A stretch of DNA of 64,000 nt from Xylocopilactobacillus apis. GTDB taxonomy: Bacteria > Bacillota > Bacilli > Lactobacillales > Lactobacillaceae. The DNA lies in assembly GCF_033095965.1 (NCBI RefSeq), contig NZ_AP026801.1, positions 2,207,856-2,271,855 on the forward strand, in the 5' to 3' direction. Shown here in pieces: positions 8,950-21,000 of the stretch (its first letter is position 1; the number at the start of each line of letters is the position of its first letter). The notes under the pieces are model-generated. The model was not told the DNA's origin. It searched no databases and saw only the letters and a program-made list of their open reading frames with translations. Position numbers and translations under genes: made by a program.

Positions 8950-11900
8950 TTAGTAAGCTCTATATCCAGCGTATTCGCCTTGGACCCATTGATCCTTGCC
9001 AATCTTGTAAAAGCCATTCTGCTTGCCAGAAGTCTTCCACTTGCTGCCATGCATTAACTTGCGTCCGGGGTAGAATCCGTTCGTCGTGCCTGCGCTCTTC
9101 CAAAGATTAACGCCGTAGCCTTTCTTGTAGACGATCTGCACTTCGCCTCGAAGCGGTGTCATCGTGTTAATTGGCGTGAACGACACATACTTCCCATTAA
9201 TCCACTGGCTGCCGCCGACTGCGTAGTAGACTTCACCTTTTGAATTAACAGCTTTTTGACTGATCTTCCACGCTGTTCCGTGGGATAACCTTTGACCGGT
9301 TGCTCCACCTGCGGGGCATTGTACACCATAATGCCATAGCCTGGCACATAGTTGATATATCCTACCATCTTATTAGGCGTAACGCTCCAGTCAGACGCAT
9401 TATCTTTAGCCAGCACCGTAATGTTTCTGATCATGGTCGTAGTGGATCCGGTGATGCTTGTTGCCTTGTAGGTTAGCTGATAAATTCCAGGAGTACGAGT
9501 ATCAACATGACCCGTGATGGTTACTTGCGGGGTTCCGTCGCCATTTTTCGCAATGCCTTCAAAGTTAGGAAGCTTCGAGTAATCTCCACCATAGTTGTTG
9601 AAAATTGCCCATGAGCCGACAACTTTGTATTCTTTTTCATTAAAACTGTCACCAACGTTGATTGTTGAATTCGTTGAACCTTGGAACGCGAAAACTGGTG
9701 CTGATGAATCAGTTACGTTGACCGGCACGGTAATGCTTGCGGTGTCCTTCGCATTATCCGGGTTAGTGTAAGTATAAACTACCGGGTAAGTACCAGCTTT
9801 TGTGAGATCCAGCTTAGTGGTGTCCACCGTTATTGCAGAAAACGGAATTCCCTTAATGGCGCTCTTGCCATCAGCTGTTTTCAGATCTGCCCCTCCGCGA
9901 TAGAAGTCGCCTGAGAAGCTGTTCACAGCACTGTTGTAGTCTCCGCTGTTATCAGTGTAGCCTTTTGGCCACTGCGTATAAGAGTTCTTTGTGTCAGAGT
10001 TGCTGATGCCAAAACCTCCGTACATGTAGAGCGGTGAACTCACGCCACGTGTCGAGTCAGTCTGCTTGAAGCTGCCGTCATTTTGCTGCCAGCTGCCTAG
10101 AAACGAGCTAATGAGCACTTGCTGCAATTTGTTTGTGAATACTTTTCCCGTGCTGTCAACCAAGTCAGGGTTTCCAGCAACTAAAGTTTTTGTTAAAAGA
10201 TTTTTGAAATTATCCGGCACATCTGATGATTTCAAAACTGCGCCGTCATCATAAGTGGTCGTGTATGGTCTAAAACTGACGTTGAATGGATCATTGCCGC
10301 CGCTCACGTCCGTCGTCGAGAACGATGGTTTTGTATCTTGCTTGGTAGGTGCAGGAACTGCTTCTTTGTCGTAAACCACAACATTGATGCGGGCTGTTCC
10401 AGCGTTATCTCTAAGGCGAGGTAACGATGCTTCAAGCCATTTAGTTCTCTTGACGAGGTCTAAGGATTTACCAGTCGTCTTAGCAACTTCATTAGCCAAA
10501 GCATCTACTGTTGTCCCCTGCTTTTCAGCAGCTTCGTCAAGAGTAACTAATTTGTAGCCGTTTTCTGCGGTGAACTCTGCTTTAGCCGGTTCAGTATCAT
10601 CATTTAGTGTTCCAGCTTTTGTCGGATCGCTATTCTTAGCAACTGTCTCAAGAATCTTATTTGGATCACTATCTACTGCACTGTCACCAGTTTTAGAAAC
10701 CAAATCACTTGATACAGGTCCAACGGAGAAGTCCTGTGATACGAAAAACCGACTGTTGTTTTTGGTTTTGTTAGTAACGTTGTTAATATCCGTATCAGCA
10801 AAACCACTATGAACATAGTTGTAAAGATTAGAGTTAAATGATGCCTTCTTAGTATCGCTGCTTTGAACAGCATGGTCGTTTATAGTATATTTAGAAACCG
10901 CTGTTCCTGATGAATTTACCTCAATAACACCTTCGATGTAGTATTTTGATTCAAAATTTGGTGAATCAACTTTGCCTAAAAAAGTACTAGATCCCCCCGA
11001 CCCAGAGATATTTCCAAAATTAGTATTATAAATCAAAGGTTTAAATTCACCACTTTTAGTAACAACGTTTTTATCCCAAGTTTGAACAAAGAACATTGAT
11101 TGATTTTTTGAAAGCTTCTTTTTAACATATGGAGCAAGTGTTCTATCTCGGTCGGTTGCTGATGAAGATAAATTTGTACCAAAATCTAAACTATATGCTC
11201 CTCCAGTATTAAATTCTGATGCTCTATATACCCCAGACAATGGCTCACCTGGGTTTGGTAATTTAGCTATTCCTCCTTGAGTTGGTGGTGATGGTGGTAA
11301 TACTAAATCTGCACCATCTGTCCCAACAGCACCATATTTCATAAGTGCTCCATAAGGATAGGCGTCGTTATCCTCAATCGTGATAGAGCCTACCGCTGTA
11401 TTAGGTAAATCAATCGTTAAAGTGTCTGTTCCTTCATCATATGTACCTACATAATAGTAAACCTTGTTTCCGTTTTTTTCACCGGTATAAACAACCTCTG
11501 CTTGACCTGGATTCAACTTCAAAGTAGTTGCAGAATTAAGATTTGGCTTATCGTTATTTGGATCAGCTAAATCAACTGCTTCCTGAGGAGTAATGGTATC
11601 TTCAGTTGTACTATCACTATTGAGTTTCTCAGCACCCTGGCTACTTACAACTGTCGAATAAGGATTATTATATGATTTATACATCCAAGTATTAACTGGT
11701 GCTTCATAAGTAAAACTCTTCTTGATACTTGCGTTTGAATTAGTACCTGAAAAGCTACCGTTACTTACAATACTTTGAGCGATCTTACTTGAATCTGAAT
11801 CCTTAAACTCAGGATCACCGTTTACAAAATGATTAGCATCATATGATTCTTTAATAAAACTTGCTGGTTTGAATAAATGTCCTACTTTACCAATATTGCT

Positions 11901-13403
11901 CTTTTTATTAGTGTCATTATCAAGCGCCGCAGTATTCGGAACATCAAATGCCTTATTTGGTTTCATAGAATCCGGAATTTTAAGAACATACGGATCAATT
12001 CCAAACGGATTAGCTTCAGAAATGTTTGCGTTTGGAATTATTGAGGCTGATTTATTAGAATTCCAATCGATAAAGATTGAGTTTGTATCAACCATACTTT
12101 CAGCGTTTCGAACTGAACCATTTATAGTGCCACCAAACCACTGATTATTACCATTAAAATCGTTACTTGATTCCACAAAATGACCGGTATCCCCGTCAGG
12201 TCCTTTCAAACTATGAAATATACCATTAACAATATTATTATTATATGAAGACAAGCTTCCCCCAGCACCGGCATTTTCAATTAAGTGATTATACCCATGA
12301 GTCCCTGAAATCCCCTCAAGAGGAGTTCCGTCAGCATTTTGGATTGCCTTCATTGGGGCAGTTTCGCGGTACGAATTGTTGCCGTCAAGTTTTTTCTTGG
12401 CGATTAGATCAGCAATTTGCTTTGCAGTGGTTCCGCGAGGGACAACGATCGTGCCATCACCATTTCCATCTGCCCAGAAAGTAGACTTCTTAGAAAACTT
12501 AATATTATCAATCTCTGATTTAGTCGCAGTAGTTAGGTTAAGGCCGGCAATATCCTTACCGTTGTTATCTTTTTCCAAAGCATACATACTGCCGTCAATA
12601 TAGTTGTTAAGCAGACTTCCGTCAGCTAATTTAGGCAAAGTCTTGTTGTTTAACTTAAAAACAGCGGTTGCTTTTTTGCCAGTTGACTTACTTTGAGCAA
12701 CAATTGTAATACTCGAAGTTGCTTCGCGAATGATATTCTCAGCATTTTGCGAAACGTTGTCATATCCATTCACATAAATCTGAGCATAGGCATCATCAGC
12801 GTTGCCAAAAAATGCAGTTCCTAAAACATCCGAAATGTTTTTGCCGATACTGCTGGCATGGTCTTTGGGATTTTTCTGAATCCTTTCAGTAATAATACTT
12901 TTGCCGTCGCTGCCAGCTAAATCCATGCTGCCGCTCGGATCAGCGCCTTGTTCCAGCTTAGCACCAAGACCAGACTTGCTATTATTCATGTTCAAAATCT
13001 GCGCGATAAATCCTAAGGCTAGACCGTACTTATCGAAAGTATCCGCATACTCGGGATGCGTCCCATTATAACTGCCAGTTGTATCATTAAATAATACCTT
13101 CCGCGCATTTGAAGTTGCATCGTTGGTAGCAATTGAAAGGTCGATTAAATTCTGTACCAAGTCCTGCGGTGTTGGATTTTCTCCGACAGCAGCTTTGGTA
13201 GGATACCAATCAACGATTCCGTCAGTTGGACCCGCGTTCTGCAATAGCGCATCGTACGATCCAAGTCCGGGATTATCAACATCGTAATCCCAGTTGTTAT
13301 CGGCATGGACAGTATTGGCATTTGCCACTGATGTCATCGCACCAGCAATTGGCGAAATCAGCAGCAATGCTGTACTGGCCAAACCAGCAATTTTAAATTT
13401 CAT
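8950..13403 (-). pseudogene. S-layer-like protein, frameshifted inside its first SLAP module
   Basis: This close paralogue of the 4185-8675 gene has the same signal peptide (MKFKIAGLASTALLL), body motifs, Ig-like module and SLAP pair. The reading frame from 13403 is correct up to GYGIMVYNAP, then runs out of frame to a stop at 9159. The missing part continues in another frame down to 8950 (QIVYKKGYGVNLWKSAGTTNGFYPGRK). The paralogue reads CCTGCTGGAGCATTG where this gene reads CCTGCGGGGCATTG (about 9310-9323), one base fewer. As written, the 1414-aa product would lose most of SLAP 1 and all of SLAP 2, so it would be secreted but poorly anchored. A base-calling error in the G run, a real null mutation and a phase-variable site are all possible. 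Confidence 0.85.
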
Positions 13404-13436
13404 TAAATTCTCCTTTTGGAATAGAGTCCAAGCTAT

Positions 13437-13466
13437 ATTGTATCTTATTAATAATCAAAATATCCA
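13437..13466 (-). promoter_or_regulatory. Putative promoter of the 8950-13403 gene
   Basis: Minus-strand TGGATA, an 18-bp spacer and TACAAT lie about 35 bases before the ATG. The ribosome site AAAAGGAG follows. The match to consensus is weak. Confidence 0.4.
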
Positions 13467-13616
13467 TATATTACTTATAAAATTCTTATCTAAAAAGATA
13501 AATTTTATTTAATACTTGGATAAATCTAAGATTTTTAGAATAATTCTAATTAAAATGAAGTTATTATATATTTTCTTATTTCGTTTTAATCATTTTCTAA
13601 ATTTTGGAGCAAATCC

Positions 13617-14902
13617 GTGTTAAATTTCTGGCATTTAAATGTAACAATTTTGAATATCGTTCTCTTCATTATAATTTTCTATCCGATCATCGGCGGAATC
13701 GGTTGGTCAGTAGGCGTGCTGTGCTATAAATATATTTTCAAGCATCAGCAGCTTGACTGGATTAAGCTTCCAAGTGAGATTGAACCCATGATCTCAATTA
13801 TGATTCCTGCGCACAACGAGGAAGTGACGATCAAAAAAACCGTTGACTACTTGATAAATAAACTAAACTACTCAAACTTTGAAGTTATCGTAATCGACGA
13901 TGGATCAAATGATCAAACTCTTAAAATTTTAAAAAATCTGCAAAATCAGTATTCAAATCTAAAAGTCATTCGGATTGAAGATAATAAGGGTAAAGCTCAC
14001 GCCTTAAATATCGGTTTAGCTTTTGCAAAAGGTGAGCTTATTCTAAGTAATGATGCTGATTCCATCCCTGAGACCGACGCTTTAAAAAAATATGTCAACT
14101 ACTTTATTCGAAGTGATGCTGCTAATATTGCTGCTGTAACTGGAAACATAGATATTCATAATCGTGATAAGTTAGTTGCAAAGTCCCAGCTCGTAGAATT
14201 CTCAAGTATCGTGGGTACCATCAAAAGAACTGAATTGGGAGTATTCGGGGCATTTACGCATACAGTGGTGCAAGTACCATGTATAGGAAAGATGCATTAA
14301 TTGATGTCGGTTTATTTCGCCAAGATCGTGCAACAGAAGATATCAGCGCCGCCTGGGATCACCAGCTCAATGGCTGGATTTCCATCTTTGCACCGGATAT
14401 AACTTTTTACACAGCCGTCCCCGAGACAGCAAAATCGCTTTACCAGCAGCGTAAGCGGTGGGCTAAAGGCGGAACTGAAGTATGGTTAACCAACTTCAAG
14501 AGTGTCTTTCTCCACCCTTTTAAAAATTTTGGACTAACGCTGATGTTCATCGACCAAACTCTAAGCATCATTTGGTCGTTTCTGTTTTGGATTTTGACTT
14601 TTTTCTTATTAATCATTACTGCCAAAATGATCATTACGCAAAAGTTTGCAAGTTTGGTTCACCTTTTAACAACAGCTTTAGTCTTTATCTGCTTTGAAAT
14701 GATTGCGGGAATTCTTCAATTACTTACCTCTTTGGTCATTGATAATAACCGACAAAAATTTAGGTATCTTCTCTTTGCTCCCCTTTACATGCTGATTTGG
14801 TGGATTATGAACGCTTTGACTATAGTTGTAACCTTTATTCCAGCTATTCAAACAATTCTAGGTTATGGATCAGGCACCTGGATCAGCCCAAAGCGAAATT
14901 AA
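13617..14902 (+). pseudogene. Poly-N-acetylglucosamine synthase-like glycosyltransferase (GT2), one-base frameshift
   Basis: The two halves (13617-14300 and 14279-14902) together make one GT2 membrane transferase of the IcaA/PgaC type, which polymerises sugars from UDP-activated precursors while exporting the chain. The first half has N-terminal membrane segments (residues 8-36), IPAHNEE, IDDGS (94-97) and a DAD metal motif (146-148). The second half has the TED motif (ATEDISAAW), QQRKRW and several C-terminal membrane helices. The frame breaks at GGGGCATTTACGCATAC (14247-14263); adding one T to the TTT at 14253-14255 restores GVFGAFYAYSGASTMYRKDAL. The GTG start at 13617 has TTTGGAGC upstream. 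No other ica/pga genes are nearby. It is either a decayed gene, a homopolymer sequencing error or a phase-variable gene. Confidence 0.85.
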
Positions 14903-15073
14903 AAATATACTAAATAGATCCTTTTAACGCGATACGCTTTTATAAAAGAAATGCTTTTATTTATTAAATTAACATCAAATTTAAGCGATTGATATAAAAT
15001 AATACTTTTCATACTTAAATCCATTTAATGATAAAATAAAGCTGTTACATTTATACTTTAGGAGGAATTTTCT

Positions 15074-18000
15074 TTGAAATTTAGAAATAAAAAGTACATC
15101 CTTATGGACGAAAAAGTTCATTATAAGATGTACAAGTCCGGCAAAAAATGGGTTGTTGCCGGAATTACAACATTCGGCTTAGTGCTCGGAATTGGAACAG
15201 CTGCTAGCTCAGTAAAAGCTGATGCAGTGCCTCAATGGCCATCAGCTTATAGCAATAACAAGAGTTTAGCTGATAATTTGATTACTTCCAATCCATCTGT
15301 AAGCGCTCAAGACATTTCGAGTCAAGCTGAATTTGGATCAATCAACGTAACACCTAGTAATTTCCAAAATTACTTTAACATGAACGGTGATGCAAAATGG
15401 GATGCAGTTAACGGTATTCTAACTCTAACACCCGATCTTGCTGCCAAAACAGGTAACGCAACGTTAAAAACTAAAATCAGTGTTAATGATAACTTTAGTT
15501 TAAAGGGTCAAGTAAACCTAGGTAATAAATCAGCTGGTCAAGGCGGAGCAGACGGAATCGGGATTGCTTTCCATACGGGAAGCAATGATTTAATCGGAGC
15601 TGCCGGCGGCTGTTTGGGAATCGCTGGACTTCCTGATGGATTCGGATTTAAGCTGGATACTTATTGGGATCCTGCCGGAGCCTATGGAACCAGTTCCTAC
15701 GATCAAGATCCAGTTAGATTCCATACTGCAAGCAATCAGTCTTTTGGTTCATTTGCTTATGACAAAATCATAAGCGGCCGCTCTACTGTCTACACTTACG
15801 ATGGATCTGACGCTCCAGCAACTAAAATTACTGAACCAATAAATAACCAGTTCCTTCCATTTGAAGCTAATTATACTGGTTCAGATCACGTCTTAACTGT
15901 TACATATGATGGTAAAACTTGGAAGAAGAGCCTCGATGCTTGGATCCCTCAAGGTACTACTTCACTATCATTTGCAATCGCTGGCGTTACCGGCGGCAAT
16001 CGTAACTTACAGCAGTTTAAGTTAGAAAGTTTTGCTTACACCGGTTACGGGGTTGCTAACACCAAATTTGTTGGACCTGACGGCAAAGATATCACGACCC
16101 CAACAGCACAAGCAAACGCTAAAGTTGGTGATCAGATCTCCTTAACTGATGCAATTGACAAAATCAAGAGCGTTGAAAAAGGCGGCGAATATTATTTAGC
16201 TAGCGCTTCTATCTCAACTGGTGCAACAACGGCTGATACTTCATTTGATGCAACGACGGCTTCAATCACAGCCACTGAACAGCCCCAAACAATTACCTAC
16301 AAGTTTGAAAAGAATAAATCTTCTTTAAAAGGTAAAGATATTACAATCTACGAGGGTCAAACGCTCGATCCAAAAGATGGCTTCGACAGTGGTACCGCAA
16401 AAGACGGCTCTGCCCTCTCCTATGGACAGATTCAGCACAGCGGTACAGTTGATACAAATACTCCGGGAAGTTATGACATTTCTTACACCTATGCACCAAA
16501 TGGGTTCCAGAACACTCCACTTCCAACAGTTACTGCTAAATCAACTGTGAAAGTCGTTGCCCGTAAACATATCACCCTTAATTATGTTGACCAAAAAGGA
16601 AATCCTATTGACAGCAGCTTATTGACTGGATTAGCCGATGACATCAAAAATGGTGAACATTCTGGTGATTATGGCACATCAATTGTTGTTGATCCGATTA
16701 GATCTCTAACGCTCAACAACAAGGAATATTACACTTTTGACCATGCTAATTTGGATCAAAAGCCTCTAACTACTCCAGCCAAAATAACTTTTGGCGACTT
16801 TGACCAAGTTATAACATTAGTTTACAAAGGTGCAGTGCTCCCTGCCACTGATACCAACGCGGTAACAGTTCATTACTATCTTAAAGATAAAACTGGAACT
16901 GAAACTAAAACTCCTGTTTTAAATGATGCTCACATTGGCGGTCAAATTGGCGAAACGGTTACAGTTCAACCAGCGGCAGCTCCAGCCGGTTATACGTTAG
17001 CGCCTAATCAGACAAGTCAGTCATGGACGCTAACTCCAAATAGTGGTAAAGAATTTACCTTCTATTACACTGCTAATCTACAAAACAACATCTCAATTGA
17101 ATACGTAGATGCTAACACTAGCAAAACCGTTGGCACTGATAAACCGGGAGATTATTATACTGGTGATGAGTTAGACATCAGTAAAGGCGGCAGCGGACTT
17201 GCCAAGTTACCAGATGGCTTCCACTATGCAACAGAGGATGAACTAAAGGACAAAGGTTTTAAACAGCCAAGTAATCCAACTTATACTAATACTCCTCAGA
17301 CTGAAAAAGTTTACGTGGTTGGTAATGAAGTAAAAGCTACGGATGCTAATGCTTTAACAATCCACTACTATCTAAGAGATAAAAGCGGCACAAATACCAC
17401 TAAATCTTTAAAACCAGATCGTAAAGTAGGTGGTCGAGTTGGAACTGAACTTACAATCGCAACAGCAGATCCAGCACAAGCTGCACCTGCAGGATACACT
17501 TTAGCAGCTGACCAAAAGGATCAAAAATACACATTTGATCCAGTAAAGCCTGGCGAAATAAGTTTCTATTACACAGCTAACGACCAAACAAATTTAACTG
17601 TTAAATTTGTGAATGCCAGAACTAGTAAAACAGTCGTTACGGATAAACCGGTCGGCAAAACTGACGATACTTTAGACTTAACAGAAACTAGTGATTATGT
17701 TAAAGGAAAGATTCCTAAAGGCTATCACTATGCAAAAACTGCCGATGAATTAAATGGAAAAATTCAGCCGGAAAATCCTACTTATAAGGATACTCCCCAG
17801 GAAGTTACGGTTTATTTAGCTGGTGATGAAATTCAATACGGTCAAGGCGGAGCTCTTATTCACTTTATTAACAATAGAACCCAGCAAGAGATTCCAAATG
17901 CGTATCCGAAACAAATTTTTGGATACGTTGGAGACATTATTAAAATTGACCCATATGATCAAAACAGTCTTCCAATTCCAACAACCGGATACACTCCTGT

Positions 18001-21000
18001 CCCTAACCAGCAGCCAGTAACTATCGAACTTAACGGTGATACAGTTCAAGATATCAGCTTCTATTACGATCCTGATCAGCTCTCAAATATTACGGTTAAC
18101 TTCACAAATGCAAAGAATAATGAAACAGTTCTCACAGATAACCCTATTGGTTATGTTGATGATGTATTGGATATTTCTGAAAACAGTAATTACGTTAAGA
18201 GCAAGATGCCTAAAGGCTATCATTATGCTACAGATGATGAATTAATGGGTCGACCACAGACTCCAAATCCTACCTTCCATCCGATGGATCCTGGTAATGT
18301 GAATGTTTATATTGCTGGTGATGAGGTCAGTGAAACCGTCAATGCTGATTGCGGAATCAAAGTTCATCATTACCTCCAAGGAACTACAAAAACCGTTCCT
18401 GGTATGACTGACGGATTTGTCGGAGGAAAAATTGGAGACAAAATTATCGTATATCCTGGCGCTCAAGAACACGCCGCACCTAAAGGGTATACCCTTGTGC
18501 CTGGTCAGCAGCCAGTAGAATGGCAGCTTAGTCCAAATGGCGGTAAAGAGATTATTATCTACTACACCGCAAATACGCAAGATAATATTAAAGTTGACTT
18601 TGTTAACGCCAAAAACGACAACGTTATCAAGACAGATACTCCAACCGGTCATCATACAGGAGATATCTTAGATCTAACCGCTAATAGCGATTACGTTAAA
18701 GGCCAGATCCCTGATGGTTATCATTATGCTGATGGTGATGAATTAAATGGTAAGACTCAGCCAAAGAATCCTGAGTATGGCCCAACTGGTCAAGATATTA
18801 AAGTCTATCTTGCAGGAGACAAGGTTGAGAACAGCGCTGAGAATGCCGTCAAAATCCATCATTACATCCAAGGTACTACCAAGACTGTTCCTGGTATGAG
18901 CGATACACTTAAGGGTGGTTTCGTTGGTGATACAATTACTGTAAGCCCTAAAGATGATGATCAAAAAGCTCCGAAAGGATACACGATCGTTCCTGGTCAA
19001 GAAACTGTTAAATGGGAACTAAAGGCAAATGAAGGTAAGGAAATTATCTTCTACTACACCGCTGATGAGCAAACTAATCTAACTGTTCATTTTGTCAATG
19101 CGAAGAATGATAATGAAGTAACTACTGATAATCCTGCTGGTAAGACTGGTGATACTTTAAATCTTTCGGCTGCCGGAGATTATCTTAAAGATAAGATGCC
19201 TAAAGGCTATCACTACGCAACGGGTGATGAACTAAACGGCAAGGCTCAGCCAGAGAACCCAGAATATAAAGCAACACCACAAGATGTAACTGTTTATATC
19301 GCTGGTGATAAAGTTGAAAACAATGCTGCAAACGGCATCAAAATTCACCACTATCTCCAAGGAACTACAACAACCGTTCCCGGAATGAGTGACACACTTA
19401 AGGGTGGTTTTGTTGGTGATACTATCACTGTAAGCCCTGAAGATAATGATCAAAAAGCTCCAGACGGATATACAATTGTTCCTGGTCAAGAAACTGTTAA
19501 ATGGGATCTAAAGGCAAATGAAGGTAAGGAAATTATCTTCTACTACACTGCTAATGAACTAAGTAACTTAACTGTTCATTTTGTTAATGCAAAAAATGAT
19601 AACGAAGTAACTCATGATAATCCTGCTGGTAAGACTGGTGATACTTTAAATCTTTCGGCTGCTGGAGATTATCTTAAAGATAAGATGCCTAAAGGCTATC
19701 ACTACGCAACAGGTGATGAACTAAACGGCAAGACTCAGCCAGAAAATCCAGAATATAAAGCAACACCACAAGATGTAACTGTTTATATTGCTGGTGACAA
19801 AGTTGCAGATGACGGAACTGCCGATAATGGCATCAAGATCCATCATTATCTCCAAGGTACTACCAAGACTGTTCCTGGTATGAGCGACACATTTAAAGGC
19901 GGTTTAGTTGGTGATACTCTTACTATCAGTCCTGAAGATGATGATCAAACTGCGCCAGACGGATATACAATTGTTCCTGGTCAGGAAACTGTTAAATGGG
20001 AATTAAAGGCAGATGAGGGTAAGGAAATTATCTTCTATTACACCGCTAATGAGCAAAACAACTTAACCATTCATTTTGTCAATGCGAAGAATGATAACGA
20101 AGTAGCTCATGACAATCCTGTTGGTAAAACTGATGATATTTTAGATATCTCAGCTACTGGAGATTACATCAAAGGTAAGATGCCTAAAGGCTATCACTAC
20201 GCTAAAGAAACTGAACTGAACGGCAAGACTCAACCAACTGAAAATCCAACCTTTAAAGCAAAAGGACAAGATGTCACAATTTATGTTGCCGGAGATGAGA
20301 TCGACGGACATGATGCAAATGGTGTTAAAATCCATCATTACCTCAAAGATACTACAACTAATGTTCCGGGAATGACCGACACATTTAAAGGCGGTTTAGT
20401 TGGTGATACTCTTACTATCAGTCCTGAAGATGATGATCAAAAAGCGCCCGACGGCTACACGATTGTTCCTGGTCAAGAAACTGTTAAATGGGAATTAAAT
20501 GCAGACGGTGGTAAAGAAATTACTTACTATTACACAGCTAATACCCAAGACAACATTACCATCGATTTTGTTGACGCAAATACTAAAGAAACTGTTGGTT
20601 CTATTAAGCCTACGGGTCACGTAACTGGTGATAAATTAGATCTAAGTGAAAATAGTAAAGATCTAGGTAAAATCCCGGATGGGTTCCACTATGCCACAGC
20701 AGATGAATTAAAGGACTTAGGATTTGAACAACCAAAAGAAATAACATATACCACTAAAGAACAAACCGAAAAAGTATATGTTATAGGTAATGATGTTAAA
20801 GATACAGATTCTAATGCATTAACAATTCACTACTATTTGAAGGATAAGGATGGAAAGGAAACAACGACATCCTTAAAACCTGATCGTAAAGTTGGTGGTC
20901 GCGTTGGTACTCAAACTATAATCTCTGCTAAAGCTAAAGAACAAGAAATTCCTGGCTATACGATCGTAAGCGAGGATCAGAAATATACTTTTGAAGCCAG

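Noticed and set aside
13617..14902. Two separate glycosyltransferase genes
   Set aside because: The halves complement each other exactly across a one-base gap and neither has a complete domain.
14925..14970. Hairpin after the glycosyltransferase as a terminator
   Set aside because: Only a short A/T stem (ATAAAAG/CTTTTAT) without a clean T run; too weak to list.
18242..18655. 137-codon open frame opposite the MucBP adhesin gene
   Set aside because: Antisense by-product of repeat DNA; similar shadows recur opposite each repeat.
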